Positions 50,642-59,513 of a stretch of 64,000 nt of DNA are shown in pieces. The notes under the pieces are model-generated. The model did not search any database. It was not told where the DNA came from and saw nothing but the letters and a program-made list of their open reading frames with translations. How positions within the stretch are numbered: position 1 is the stretch's first letter; every line of letters begins with the position of its first letter. This DNA is from Comamonas sp. JUb58 (GTDB lineage: Bacteria > Pseudomonadota > Gammaproteobacteria > Burkholderiales > Burkholderiaceae_C), in contig NZ_SOAL01000016.1 of NCBI RefSeq assembly GCF_004364775.1, forward strand, positions 62,001 to 126,000, in the 5' to 3' direction. A program made the position numbers and the translations under genes.

Positions 50642-51661
50642 ATGATCTCCCGCTTTTCCACCCTGCGCCCCTTTGCGCTGCTGCTTGCTCTGGTCTGCCT
50701 GGGTCTGGCAGGGGCTGGCCATGCGCAGGCGCAGGCGCAGGCACAAGAGCGGCGTCCGTATCCGAGCCAGCCCATCAAGCTGGTGGTGCCCTTTGCACCC
50801 GGTGGCTCGACCGACATCGTGGCCCGCTTGATAGCAGATGCGATGCGCGAGCCGCTGGGCCAGCCGGTGGTGGTGGAGAACAAGGCAGGGGCCGCAGGCT
50901 TGATCGGGGCCGAGGCAGTGGCCCGTGCCCAGCCCGACGGCTACACCATTGGCGTGGGCACGATCAGCACCCTGGCCGTCAATACCGTGATGCTCAAGTC
51001 GGTGCGCCGCGATCCGCTTGAAGAGCTGGCGCCGGTCATCGCGCTGGCGCAGATACCGTCGGTGTTCTCCGCCCATCCCAGCCTGGGCGTGACGGATCTG
51101 CAAGGCCTGGTGGCTACCTTGCGCGCCAAGCCCGACCACTACACGATTGGATCGGCCGGTGTGGGCTCCATCGGCCACCTGATTGCCGAGGCGATGAACG
51201 AGGCGCTGGGCGTGCGCCTGCGCCACATTCCCTACAAGGGCCAGGGCCCCGTCATCAACAGTGCGCTGTCGGGCGAGACCCAGGTGCTGAGTGACCAGTA
51301 CCCCTCGTCCAGCAGCCTGGTGCAGTCCGGGCGGCTGCTGCCTTTTGCGGTGGCCGCGCCCCAGCGGCTGCCAGCGCTGCCGCAGGTGCCTACCTTGGCC
51401 GAGGCAGGCTACCCGGCCCTCAACCGCCTGGCCATCACCTGGTTTGGCGTGGTGGCACCGGCGGGCACGCCGCCAGCGGTCATCGATGCCCTCAACCACG
51501 CAGCCCGCGATGCCTTGCGCCAACCCGCTGTGCAGGCGCGCCTGGACCAGCTCGGTGTGGTGCCCATGGGTGGCAGCCCGCAACAGTTTGCAGTGCTGAT
51601 CAGCGATACACGCAGCCAGATCCAGCAGCTGATGCAGCAGCGCAAGCTGGTGCTGGACTGA
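50642..51661 (+). CDS. Bug/TctC-family tripartite tricarboxylate transporter binding protein
   Basis: 339 residues. A signal peptide ends in an AQ-rich stretch (HAQAQAQAQ, about 26-34). The mature protein starts YPSQPIKLVVPFAPGGSTDIVAR, the typical Bug N-terminus, with ENKAGAAGLIGAEAVA near 80. Bug proteins are abundant in Comamonadaceae and usually orphan, as here, with no tctA/tctB nearby. Ligand unknown, probably a carboxylate. Confidence 0.9.
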   Translation: MISRFSTLRPFALLLALVCLGLAGAGHAQAQAQAQERRPYPSQPIKLVVPFAPGGSTDIVARLIADAMREPLGQPVVVENKAGAAGLIGAEAVARAQPDGYTIGVGTISTLAVNTVMLKSVRRDPLEELAPVIALAQIPSVFSAHPSLGVTDLQGLVATLRAKPDHYTIGSAGVGSIGHLIAEAMNEALGVRLRHIPYKGQGPVINSALSGETQVLSDQYPSSSSLVQSGRLLPFAVAAPQRLPALPQVPTLAEAGYPALNRLAITWFGVVAPAGTPPAVIDALNHAARDALRQPAVQARLDQLGVVPMGGSPQQFAVLISDTRSQIQQLMQQRKLVLD

Positions 51662-51768
51662 GCCTTCTGAAAAGCGCAGGTAAAGAGCGCGTTGTTCTTT
51701 CTCAACCACTGGTGCTTTTGTGGGCCTTGATCTACAATCCGGCCAGCTTTTTTATCAGGAGAAACCCT

Positions 51769-51819
51769 GTGGACTTACCGAGTTGTTGGCCAACGGCCAA
51801 CCGACCACAGGCAAGGTAA
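51769..51819 (+). CDS. Candidate 16-residue mgtA leader peptide
   Basis: GTG start with AGGAGA at 51757-51762 (6-nt spacing). The product is MDLPSCWPTANRPQAR, with Pro at positions 4, 8 and 13 and a Trp-Pro pair, ending TAA. Proline-containing leader peptides control mgtA and corA in Salmonella (mgtL, corL), although this sequence is not homologous to them. The start codon lies within the stem A strand, so structure and translation would interfere. Confidence 0.55.
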   Translation: MDLPSCWPTANRPQAR

Positions 51820-51994
51820 TCGCAAACGCCCCAGCTTTGCGCGCTGCCTTGCCCAACCAGGCGGGCAGCTGTGAGGCGCCGTAGTTTCTGTCAGTTAGAC
51901 CTACGCCCCTACTGCATCCCATTTTGATCTTCCAGTCTTGCCCCGTGGCGAGCGCCGTTCGAGTGCGCCGCCCCGCCGGGTGTGGGAGCTTTTC

Positions 51995-52201
51995 ATGCCA
52001 CTGCGTATGTCTTCGCTGGCCTCCTTGCGCGCACCGCGACGCCAGGCTGCGCCATGGGCTGTTACGCCTTGCTGCGGCCTGGGCTCGGCCCGCCGCATGC
52101 CTCACCAGCTCGCGACCCTGCTGCGCCGCCGTGCCCCCATGGGCAAGGCGGCTGCGCAGTCCTGCTCGGCGTCGGCTGCATTGGACCCCTTCAGTCGCTG
52201 A
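51995..52201 (+). CDS. Doubtful small ORF in the mgtA leader
   Basis: 68 codons, ATG with GGGAG at 51984-51988. The product is Arg/Ala/Pro-rich (MPLRMSSLASLRAPRRQ...) with no family I know. The composition is what GC-rich non-coding DNA gives, so it may be spurious or a second upstream ORF. Confidence 0.25.
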   Translation: MPLRMSSLASLRAPRRQAAPWAVTPCCGLGSARRMPHQLATLLRRRAPMGKAAAQSCSASAALDPFSR

Positions 52202-52322
52202 TCTTTCTTCTCTGTGATGTGCATGTGGGCGGCCGCGCTACCGCGGCGCCTACCTGCACGCCTGTATGGATTGCAGACGCCATGCGGCGCGGCGCAGCCG
52301 TGCCCTGGCTGGGAGATTGGTC

Positions 52323-55070
52323 ATGTTGAACCTGCTGAAGAATGGATTCGTCAACTTTCTGCGCTCGCGCCACTGGGGCGTGCATTTCCGCCGCTTGCCC
52401 ATGTTTGAGCAACTGGCCCACACGCCGGTGGACGCCGGCATTTCCAAGGCCATGGGAGAGCGGCTGCGCAACGCCGCCCATGCCGCTGAACCCGCATTGC
52501 TGGAAAGCCTGAACACCAGCCGCCAGGGCCTGGACGATGCGCAGGTGCAGCAAGCCCGTGCGCAAGCGGGCTGGAACACCATCTCGCAGGACAAGCCCAT
52601 GTCCCGCACCGAGCACCTGTGGCTGTGCTTTCGCACGCCGTTCAATCTGTTGCTGACGGTGCTGGCTGCCGTCTCGTGGCTGACGGCCGATGTCAAGGCC
52701 ACGGTGGTGATTGGCAGCATGGTGGCGCTGGCCACCGGCCTGCGCTTTTGGCAGGAAGGCCGCGCCAACAAGGCCGCTGCTGGCCTGCAGGCCATGGTCT
52801 CCAACACCGCCGCCGTACTGCGCCGCAGCGCTCAGGATGAGGAGGGGCGCGACCTGGATGCGCCGCCCTCGCGCCTGTCTGCACTGCAGGCCATGCGCGA
52901 GCTGCCCGTGCGCGAGCTGGTGCCAGGCGACATCATCCAGCTGGCGGCCGGTGACATGGTGCCCGCCGACTGCCGCCTGCTGACCTCCAAGGACCTCTTC
53001 CTGGCCCAGTCGGCGATGACCGGTGAATCCATGCCCGTGGAGAAATTTGCCCAGCTGCCCGACGATGCCCAGCACAACCCCGTTGAGCTGCGCAACCTGG
53101 TGTTCATGGGCACGAACGTGGTCTCGGGTGCCGGCCTGGCAGTGGTGTTGACCACTGGCAACCAGAGCTACCTCGGTGCGCTGGCCGGCAAGGTCTCGGC
53201 GATGGACCGCAGCCCCACCGCGTTCCAGATGGGCGTCAACAAGGTCAGCTGGGTGCTGATCCGTTTCATGCTGGTGATGGTGCCGCTGGTCTTGCTGATC
53301 AATGGCCTGACCAAGGGCGACTGGACCGAGGCCCTGCTGTTCGCGCTGTCGGTGGCCGTGGGCCTGACGCCTGAGATGCTGCCGATGATCGTGACTGCGA
53401 CCCTGGCCAAGGGCGCGGTGTTCCTGTCGCGCAAGAAAGTGATCGTCAAGCACCTGGATGCCATCCAGAACTTTGGCGCGATGGATGTGCTGTGCACCGA
53501 CAAGACGGGCACCTTGACCGAGGACCGGATCTCGGTCGAGCGCCACCTCGATGCCTGGGGCGATGTCTCGCAGCATGTGCTGGACATGGCCTACCTGAAC
53601 AGCTACTACCAGACCGGCCTCAAGAGCCTGCTCGATGTGGCGGTGCTCGCCCATGCCGAGCGTGCCCAGCTGGTCGATGCCTATGCCAAGGTCGATGAAG
53701 TGCCGTTTGACTTTGTGCGCCGGCGCATGTCGGTGGTGGTGAGTGACGCTGCTGGCGTCGGCAAGATCATCACCAAGGGTGCGGTCGAGGAAATCCTGCA
53801 GGTGAGCAGCACGGTGCAAGCGGCCGGTGGTGAGCTGGAACTCGATGCAGGCTTGCGCAAGCGCATTGTCGCAACCGCCGAGGCGCTCAATGCCCAGGGG
53901 CTGCGCGTGGTGGCCGTGGCCACACGCGATACCCAGGCGGGCCAAGACAACTTTGGCGTGGCCGATGAGGCCGGCATGATGCTCTGCGGCTTTCTGGCCT
54001 TTATCGATCCGCCCAAGGAGAGCGCTGCGCCCGCGCTGCAGGCGCTGGCACGCCATGGCGTGCAGACCAAGGTGCTGACTGGCGACAACGCCGCCGTCAC
54101 CGCCAAGGTCTGCCAGCAAGTGGGCATCACCGAGCAGCACATCGTGCTGGGTGGCGATATCGAGCAGATGGACGACCAGCGCCTGGCCCAGGTGGTGGAA
54201 GAAGGCAATATCTTTGCCAAGCTGAGCCCTGCACACAAGGAACGCATCGTGCGCATGCTCAAGGCCAATGGCCATGTGGTGGGCTTCATGGGCGACGGCA
54301 TCAACGATGCGGCCGCGCTGCGCACGGCCGATATCGGCATCTCGGTGGACACAGCCGTCGATGTGGCCAAGGAGGCGGCCGACATCATCTTGCTGGACAA
54401 GAGCCTGATGGTGCTGGACCAGGGCGTGCAGGAAGGGCGCCGCACCTTTGCCAACATGCTCAAGTACATCAAGATGACGGCGAGCTCGAACTTTGGCAAT
54501 GTGTTCTCGGTGTTGATTGCCAGTGCCTTCATCCCCTTCCTGCCCATGCTGCCGATGCAGCTGCTGGTGCAGAACCTGGTCTATGACTTCTCGCAGTCGG
54601 CGATCCCGTTTGACCATGTGGACCCCGAGCTGCTGACCCAGCCCCAGCGCTGGAACCCCGCCGATGTGGGCCGCTTCATGCTGTTCTTCGGCCCCATCAG
54701 CTCGATCTTCGACATCACCACCTTTGTCGTGATGTGGAAGGTGTTCGGCGCCAACACGCCTGAGCGCCAGGCGCTGTTCCAGTCCGGCTGGTTTGTCGTG
54801 GGCCTGCTCACCCAGTCGCTGATCGTGCACATGATCCGCACCATGCGCATTCCGTTCATCCAGAGCCGCGCTGCCTGGCCGGTGAGTGTGATGACCTTGG
54901 TAGTTGTCGCTATCGGCATCTACCTGCCCATGGGCGCGCTGGCCCCTTATTTCAAGCTGGAGCCCCTGCCTGGCCTGTACTTTGTGTTCCTGGTGGCTGT
55001 GTTGCTGGCCTACATGGGTCTTACGCAAGTCATGAAAAAGTGGTACATCCGTCGCTACGGCTGGCAATAA
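52323..55070 (+). CDS. mgtA: Magnesium-translocating P-type ATPase
   Basis: 915-residue P3B-type ATPase importing Mg2+ at low external magnesium. Phosphorylation motif DKTGT starts at Asp393; TGES lies near 230 and the hinge MGDGINDAAALR near 657-668. Ten transmembrane segments are expected, the last group at about 700-910. The ATG at 52323 has GGGAGA upstream and begins MLNLLKNGFVNFLRSRHWG. Followed 37 bp later by an MgtC/SapB gene; together they resemble the Salmonella mgtA/mgtCB logic. Confidence 0.95.
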   Translation: MLNLLKNGFVNFLRSRHWGVHFRRLPMFEQLAHTPVDAGISKAMGERLRNAAHAAEPALLESLNTSRQGLDDAQVQQARAQAGWNTISQDKPMSRTEHLWLCFRTPFNLLLTVLAAVSWLTADVKATVVIGSMVALATGLRFWQEGRANKAAAGLQAMVSNTAAVLRRSAQDEEGRDLDAPPSRLSALQAMRELPVRELVPGDIIQLAAGDMVPADCRLLTSKDLFLAQSAMTGESMPVEKFAQLPDDAQHNPVELRNLVFMGTNVVSGAGLAVVLTTGNQSYLGALAGKVSAMDRSPTAFQMGVNKVSWVLIRFMLVMVPLVLLINGLTKGDWTEALLFALSVAVGLTPEMLPMIVTATLAKGAVFLSRKKVIVKHLDAIQNFGAMDVLCTDKTGTLTEDRISVERHLDAWGDVSQHVLDMAYLNSYYQTGLKSLLDVAVLAHAERAQLVDAYAKVDEVPFDFVRRRMSVVVSDAAGVGKIITKGAVEEILQVSSTVQAAGGELELDAGLRKRIVATAEALNAQGLRVVAVATRDTQAGQDNFGVADEAGMMLCGFLAFIDPPKESAAPALQALARHGVQTKVLTGDNAAVTAKVCQQVGITEQHIVLGGDIEQMDDQRLAQVVEEGNIFAKLSPAHKERIVRMLKANGHVVGFMGDGINDAAALRTADIGISVDTAVDVAKEAADIILLDKSLMVLDQGVQEGRRTFANMLKYIKMTASSNFGNVFSVLIASAFIPFLPMLPMQLLVQNLVYDFSQSAIPFDHVDPELLTQPQRWNPADVGRFMLFFGPISSIFDITTFVVMWKVFGANTPERQALFQSGWFVVGLLTQSLIVHMIRTMRIPFIQSRAAWPVSVMTLVVVAIGIYLPMGALAPYFKLEPLPGLYFVFLVAVLLAYMGLTQVMKKWYIRRYGWQ

Positions 55071-55107
55071 GCGCCATTAAAAATAATCGTTTGCTAAGGA
55101 GGGCGCC

Positions 55108-55827
55108 ATGCTCGAAGCGCTGAACTACACACAACTGAATTCGCTGGTGAACACGGCCATCAGCCTGGTGACCGCCTTTGTGCTGGGCGCCGTCATCGGC
55201 CTGGAGCGCCAATACCGCCAGCGCACCGCTGGTCTGCGCACCAATGTACTGGTCGCCGTGGGCGCGGCCATCTTTGTCGACAGTGCCAATACCATTGCCG
55301 GCCCTGATGGGGCCGTGCGTGTGATGGCCTATGTGGTCTCGGGGATCGGCTTCCTGGGTGCCGGCGTCATCATGCGCGAAGAGGGCAATGTGCGTGGCCT
55401 GAACACCGCCGCCACCTTGTGGGGCTCGGCAGCGGTGGGTGCGGCAGCGGGCGCTGACCTGATCGTGCAGGCCGCCCTGGGCACCGTGCTGGTGTTGGCG
55501 GCCAATACCTTGCTGCGGCCGCTTGTCAATGCCATCAACCGCAAGCCGCTGGATGTGGCTTCTACCGAAATGACCAATGCAGTGTTTGTGGTGGCCGAGC
55601 GCCTGCACCAGCGGTTGGCGCTGGCCATGCTGCAGGATGTGCTGGAGCGCGGCGGCTACCCGCCTGGCGACATCGACATCAAGCCCTTTGGCGAGGCCGA
55701 GGTGGTCATCGAAGCGACCTTGGCAGCCCAGTCGGTGGAAGGCGAAGAGCTGGATGCGATGGTTCATCTGCTGGCGGCCAAGCCCGGGGTACGCCAGGCG
55801 TTCTGGAGCCCCAGCACGCGGGATTGA
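55108..55827 (+). CDS. mgtC: MgtC/SapB family protein
   Basis: 239 residues. Four or five transmembrane helices occupy residues 10-130 with the family motifs GAVIGLERQYRQRTAGLRTN and MAYVVSGIGFLGAGVIMREEG; a C-terminal ACT-like domain spans about 145-235. AAGGAGGG lies at 55096-55103. In pathogens MgtC inhibits the F1Fo ATPase and helps survival at low Mg2+; here it is probably cotranscribed with mgtA. Confidence 0.92.
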   Translation: MLEALNYTQLNSLVNTAISLVTAFVLGAVIGLERQYRQRTAGLRTNVLVAVGAAIFVDSANTIAGPDGAVRVMAYVVSGIGFLGAGVIMREEGNVRGLNTAATLWGSAAVGAAAGADLIVQAALGTVLVLAANTLLRPLVNAINRKPLDVASTEMTNAVFVVAERLHQRLALAMLQDVLERGGYPPGDIDIKPFGEAEVVIEATLAAQSVEGEELDAMVHLLAAKPGVRQAFWSPSTRD

Positions 55828-55891
55828 TGAGAGCGCCTCGGCAGGTGCTCAGGCCGCTCAGACCGCTGCAGCGCGGTGTCCGGCGGCTTGC

Positions 55892-56587
55892 TCAGTCTTC
55901 AAAGGCAAAGCCGACGCCATAGATCGAGCGGATGCAGTCCGCATCGTCGCCCATCACCGTGCGCAGCTTCTTGCGCAGGTTCTTGATATGGCTGTCGACG
56001 GCGCGGTCGCTCACCTCCAGCGCATCGGCATAGGCCAGGTCCAGCAACTGGCTGCGGGGGTAGATCTTGCCGGGGTGGCGCTGCAGGATGTGCAGCAGGG
56101 CAAACTCGCGCCGTGTCAGGCCCAGGTCCTGGCCGCGCCAGCTGGCCTGGCTCGTGGTCTCGTCCAACTGCCAGTCGCTGGCAGCCTGGCTGGCTGCCGC
56201 GCCCGGGGCGGGTGGTGCATGGCGGCGCAGGATCACCTTGACGCGGGCAATCAGCTCGCGCGGGGAGAAGGGCTTGCAGATGTAGTCATCGGCGCCCATC
56301 TCCAGACCCACCAGGCGATCGACTTCCTCGACCTTTGCGGTCAGGCAGATGACGGGGCAGATCTGGCGGGCGCGGCATTCGCGCAGAATGCTCAGACCAT
56401 CGGTGCCGGGCAGCATCAGATCAAGAATGGCCAGCTGCGGCGCGCGGGCGCGCAGTGCGGCCATGGCCTGGCTGCCATCGGCAAAATGCTCGACTTCATA
56501 GCCTGCGTGGTGCAGGTAATCGATGACGACCGAGGCGATATCGGCCTCGTCTTCGGCATACAGAATGCGGGGTTTGACGGTGTTCAT
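55892..56587 (-). CDS. baeR: OmpR-family response regulator, BaeR-like
   Basis: 231 residues. Receiver domain has acidic residues at 12-14 (AEDEAD), phospho-acceptor Asp56 (LAILDLMLPG) and Lys near 107; the OmpR winged helix is at about 135-230 (LGLTRREFALLHILQRHPGK). Start overlaps the kinase stop by 4 bp. BaeSR responds to envelope stress and drives efflux genes in enterics; the BaeR name is by similarity. Confidence 0.88.
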   Translation of the reverse strand: MNTVKPRILYAEDEADIASVVIDYLHHAGYEVEHFADGSQAMAALRARAPQLAILDLMLPGTDGLSILRECRARQICPVICLTAKVEEVDRLVGLEMGADDYICKPFSPRELIARVKVILRRHAPPAPGAAASQAASDWQLDETTSQASWRGQDLGLTRREFALLHILQRHPGKIYPRSQLLDLAYADALEVSDRAVDSHIKNLRKKLRTVMGDDADCIRSIYGVGFAFED

Positions 56588-58140
56588 GCAACAGGGTCTA
56601 TCAAGGGCAGGATCAAGGTAAGGCGCAGTCCGCCCAGTGACGAGATGGAAGCCTGCAATTGTCCTCCATGGGCTTGCACAATGCTTTTGCAGATCGCCAG
56701 TCCCAGGCCCGAGCCGCCGCTGGCGCGGCTGCGCGAGGTCTCTACGCGGTAAAAACGTTCAAAAATGCGGGGCAGTTCCGCCGGCGGAACCGAGGGGCTG
56801 CTGTCGTCGAGGTGCAGCTCCAGCCAGCGCTGGCCGGACGCAGGCACCGGCCCATGCAGGCTGGCGCTGATGCTGACCCGGCCGGGCGCATCGGTGTAGC
56901 GCAGGCTGTTTTCCAGAATATTGCTCAGCACCTGGTGCAGTTGCTGGGCATTGCCCTGCACCCAGGCCGGCGGCAGCGCGCCCAGCAGCTCTTGTGCCGT
57001 GGGCAGGCCAATGCCCGCCTGGCCAAAGCGGACCTGCACGGCTTCCACCGCCTCAATGGTCAGGGCCCGCATGTCCAGCGGACGTGCCGTGGCGGGCAGG
57101 TGGGCGGTCAGCTGCAGTGCGGGCGCGGCCTCCGGTGCGTGCACGACCAGCGCGGTGGGGATGGTGGCGCGCATATCGCTGACCAGCTGGGTCAGGCGCA
57201 GAATCTGGCGGTGCAGGCGCGCAGCAGTCTGCGCATCAAAGCTGCGGATGCCATCTTGCACGGCTTCTATCTCGGCCCGCACTGCGGCCAGCGGCGTGCG
57301 CAACTCATGGGCCACCTGGGTCAGCCATTCATGCTGCTGGGCCTGGGCGGCCGAAAGCTGCTCGGCCATGTGGTTGTAGCGGTCGGCCAGCTCCACCAGC
57401 TCATCATGGCCGGCCACTGCAATGCGGTAGTCGAGCTGGCCGCTGGCAAAGGCTTTGGCGCCTTCGCTCAAAGCCTCAATCGGGCGAATCCAGCGCCGGC
57501 TCAGCCACCAGGACAGTGCGCCGGCCAGCAGCAAACCCAGTAGGCCGGAGATGCCCAGGAACACCAGATGCTCCTTCAAAAAGGCATTGTCGATCTGGTT
57601 TTTCAGGTCCTCGGGCTGGTTCAGGGTCAGGGTGCCGATCAGCGTATGCTGGCTGTCGAACAGCGGGTTCTTGGCGCTGCCCGGCGTGGGCGATACACCG
57701 GCGATCAGCTTGCCCTGGTTGTCGAGCAGGCCCAGGCGCTGCGACAGCGGGTGGCGCTCGATGGGGCGTAACTGTGGGGTGATCGCCGGGCCAACGGTGG
57801 CGCGGCGTGGTACCTCGGATTCCGCAGGGGGCGACACGGGCACGGCCGCCTGGCTGCCAAAGCGGGTCAGCGCATTCCAGCGCTCGGAGGTCAGCGAGGC
57901 CCAATGCGGGTCCTTGGCATATTCGCGCCGCAGCTGGCTTTCCAGGTATTCCAGGCGCCCCAGTTCAATCTGCGCGACATAGCCGCCCAGACCCCGCTGC
58001 AGGCTCCAGTACGAAAAGCCAAAAAACCCCAGCAGCAGGCCCAGCAGCAGCAGCACCATGGCCAGCAACACCCGCGTTTGCAGACGGGTAAAGCGAAACA
58101 GCTGGAGGCGGGGCTTGGTCACAGAGGGCGGGTGGGGCAA
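56584..58140 (-). CDS. baeS: Membrane sensor histidine kinase, BaeS-like
   Basis: 518 residues: TM1 at about 22-45, a periplasmic sensor (about 46-190), TM2 at about 193-215, HAMP, then HisKA with His278 (QVAHELRTPLAAVRAE) and a HATPase_c domain containing SNILENSLRYTD (N-box) and SGGSGLGLAICKSIV (G-box). The periplasmic region is longer and more Pro-rich than in E. coli BaeS, so the stimulus could differ. Cotranscribed with the regulator. Confidence 0.9.
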   Translation of the reverse strand: MPHPPSVTKPRLQLFRFTRLQTRVLLAMVLLLLGLLLGFFGFSYWSLQRGLGGYVAQIELGRLEYLESQLRREYAKDPHWASLTSERWNALTRFGSQAAVPVSPPAESEVPRRATVGPAITPQLRPIERHPLSQRLGLLDNQGKLIAGVSPTPGSAKNPLFDSQHTLIGTLTLNQPEDLKNQIDNAFLKEHLVFLGISGLLGLLLAGALSWWLSRRWIRPIEALSEGAKAFASGQLDYRIAVAGHDELVELADRYNHMAEQLSAAQAQQHEWLTQVAHELRTPLAAVRAEIEAVQDGIRSFDAQTAARLHRQILRLTQLVSDMRATIPTALVVHAPEAAPALQLTAHLPATARPLDMRALTIEAVEAVQVRFGQAGIGLPTAQELLGALPPAWVQGNAQQLHQVLSNILENSLRYTDAPGRVSISASLHGPVPASGQRWLELHLDDSSPSVPPAELPRIFERFYRVETSRSRASGGSGLGLAICKSIVQAHGGQLQASISSLGGLRLTLILPLIDPVA

Positions 58141-58165
58141 AGGAAGAGGATGGGGACAACGGCAA

Positions 58166-58191
58166 AAACGGGCAGACGCAATGCCTGCCCG
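58166..58191 (-). terminator. Terminator after the small exported-protein gene
   Basis: CGGGCAG-N8-CTGCCCG with AAAAA on the plus-strand left side (58164-58168), so a U-run for minus-strand RNA. It separates the small gene from baeS. Confidence 0.83.
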
Positions 58192-58257
58192 GCTATTCTC
58201 TTACACAGTGCGTGGGTGTGTAAAAGTGTTGCTTGATCAGGGCGCTACCAGTGGCGC

Positions 58258-58515
58258 TCAAGGCCCGACGGAGGCGCCACGTTTGGCGACCAGCTGCTTG
58301 CCTTCTAGGCGGCAGGTGGCCTTGGCGGTTTTTCCGTTGTCCAGGGTGAGTTGCACCGCATCGCCCGCCTTCTTGCCCTGGCAGGCCTCAATGGCTTGCT
58401 TGGAGGGCGCAGGCTTGGCGGGGGTGGCGGCATAGGCCTGTGCGGTGGCAATCCAGAGGGCTGCAGTCACGGCGGTGCTGCACAGCAGACGATGGCGAAG
58501 TGGTTGAGAACTCAT
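58258..58515 (-). CDS. Small exported protein of unknown function
   Basis: 85 residues: a signal peptide ending near AYA-A (about 29-30), then a basic 55-residue mature chain with two Cys (ACQGKKAGD and KATCRLEGK) that may form a disulphide. I do not recognise the family. The longer frame to 58710 is rejected because MSSQPLRHRLLCSTAV at 58515 gives a clean signal peptide. It lies upstream of baeS on the same strand with its own terminator and a long structured leader, so it could be an envelope-stress target; this is speculative. Confidence 0.7.
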   Translation of the reverse strand: MSSQPLRHRLLCSTAVTAALWIATAQAYAATPAKPAPSKQAIEACQGKKAGDAVQLTLDNGKTAKATCRLEGKQLVAKRGASVGP

Positions 58516-58536
58516 GGCATTCCTTGTGTAAAAAGA

Positions 58537-58626
58537 GGCTCTGCGGGAGGCCGCGATCTGGTGTGGGACAGAAAGAAGCGGGTGAAACAGAGAAACTGGA
58601 GTGTGTTTACGCCTCTCCGCAGAGCC
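58537..58626 (-). promoter_or_regulatory. Structured 5' leader of the small exported-protein gene
   Basis: GGCTCTGCGG (58537-58546) pairs with CCGCAGAGCC (58617-58626), extended by AGGC/GCCT with one bulged base, enclosing about 65 nt. A -10-like TATAGT on the minus strand near 58637-58642 would put the transcript start at the outer edge of this stem. Confidence 0.5.
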
Positions 58627-58773
58627 CATGACTGAACTATAAAAGCCAAATGTGGAGGAACTTGGGCCGACTTTGTGGAAGCTGTGACAAAGCGAAAGCC
58701 GCATGCCCATTGGGTTTGGGCGGGATCGGAGCCGTTTTAGAGCGCCGCAAAGTTATGCAAAGCGGCCCTGGTT

Positions 58774-59346
58774 TCAGAGCAGCGGCGCGGCCGGTGGCTG
58801 GGAGCCGTCCAGCGGGCGGCGCGCTGCAATGCGCTGTACCACCCGCTCCGGGTGGCGCAGCAGCCCCGCCTCATAGGCGATCACCGACCAGCCGGCGCAG
58901 ACCTGCAGAAGCTCGCCGGGTTGCAGCAAAAAGTCGGGTCGGGAGGGCTTGCCATAGGCCTCGTTGCCCTGGGCAAAGGTCTCGTACAGCAGCAGGCCAC
59001 CGGGGGCCACACTGGCCAGAATACGAGGCCACAGCGGGCGCCAGAGGTAGTTGGTGACGACCACCGCATCGAAGGCCCGGCCGTCCAGCGGCCAGGCGCC
59101 GTTCTCGATATCGGCCAGCAGCCATTCGCCTGCCGTATCGGATTGCAGCGCACGCAGCGCGGCCTCGTCGCGGTCCACCCCGGTGACCTGCAAACCCTGG
59201 GCCTGCAGGTAGCGCGCATGCCGTCCCTGGCCGCAGGCGAGATCCAGCACCTGGCTGCCGGCAGCTAGCAGCGGTGCAAAGCGGGTGATCCAGGGGGAGG
59301 GGGCGGGGCTAGAACTCATAGCCTGGCTAGAAGCAGGCCCAGACAT
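58774..59346 (-). CDS. SAM-dependent class I methyltransferase
   Basis: 190 residues. Motif I is VLDLACGQGRHARYL (about 33-47), motif II VTGVDRDEAAL (about 54-64), and the post-II motif FDAVVVTNYLWRPL near 93-106. This pattern is of small TehB/UbiE-like enzymes of unknown substrate. Start at 59346 overlaps the preceding small membrane-protein gene by 20 bp; an internal Met at 59319 would avoid that. Confidence 0.82.
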   Translation of the reverse strand: MSGPASSQAMSSSPAPSPWITRFAPLLAAGSQVLDLACGQGRHARYLQAQGLQVTGVDRDEAALRALQSDTAGEWLLADIENGAWPLDGRAFDAVVVTNYLWRPLWPRILASVAPGGLLLYETFAQGNEAYGKPSRPDFLLQPGELLQVCAGWSVIAYEAGLLRHPERVVQRIAARRPLDGSQPPAAPLL

Positions 59347-59500
59347 GGTCGGCCATGCGCACCATGAATTCTGGTTGCGTATAGAGCATGAAGACCAGCG
59401 CCAAGAGCACCGCCACCAGCAGCCAGATGGCGGCGCGCTGCCAGCTGCGCAGCGGCGCGGCGTCAGCGTTGGGGGGTGAGGGTGGGGCAGGCGGTTGCAT
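59327..59500 (-). CDS. Small single-pass membrane protein
   Basis: 57 residues: a Pro-rich N-terminus, one transmembrane helix (AAIWLLVAVLLALVFMLYT, about 23-41) and a short tail ending WACF. It lies between the MFS gene (13-bp gap) and the methyltransferase, which it overlaps, suggesting a three-gene transcript. No family recognised. Confidence 0.55.
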   Translation of the reverse strand: MQPPAPPSPPNADAAPLRSWQRAAIWLLVAVLLALVFMLYTQPEFMVRMADHVWACF

Positions 59501-59513
59501 GATGCTTCGGTGT

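Larger units (their letters stand above)
51732..52322 (+). promoter_or_regulatory. mgtA leader with overlapping alternative hairpins
   Basis: Candidate -10 TACAAT at 51732-51737. The leader holds stem A CCTGTGG/CCACAGG (51766-51772, 51805-51811) enclosing hairpin GTTGGCC-AAC-GGCCAAC (51785-51801); stem B GGCAAGG/CCTTGCC (51810-51816, 51847-51853), which shares bases with A; and stem C GCTGCC/GGCAGC (51843-51848, 51864-51869), which shares bases with B. A proline-containing leader peptide overlaps stem A. No U-run terminator is evident, so control could be Rho-dependent, as for Salmonella mgtA. Confidence 0.6.

Noticed and set aside
52191..55067. 958-codon minus-strand frame opposite mgtA
   Set aside because: It is the antisense shadow of the magnesium ATPase: His/Gln/Arg-rich, no domains, typical of high-GC third-position bias.
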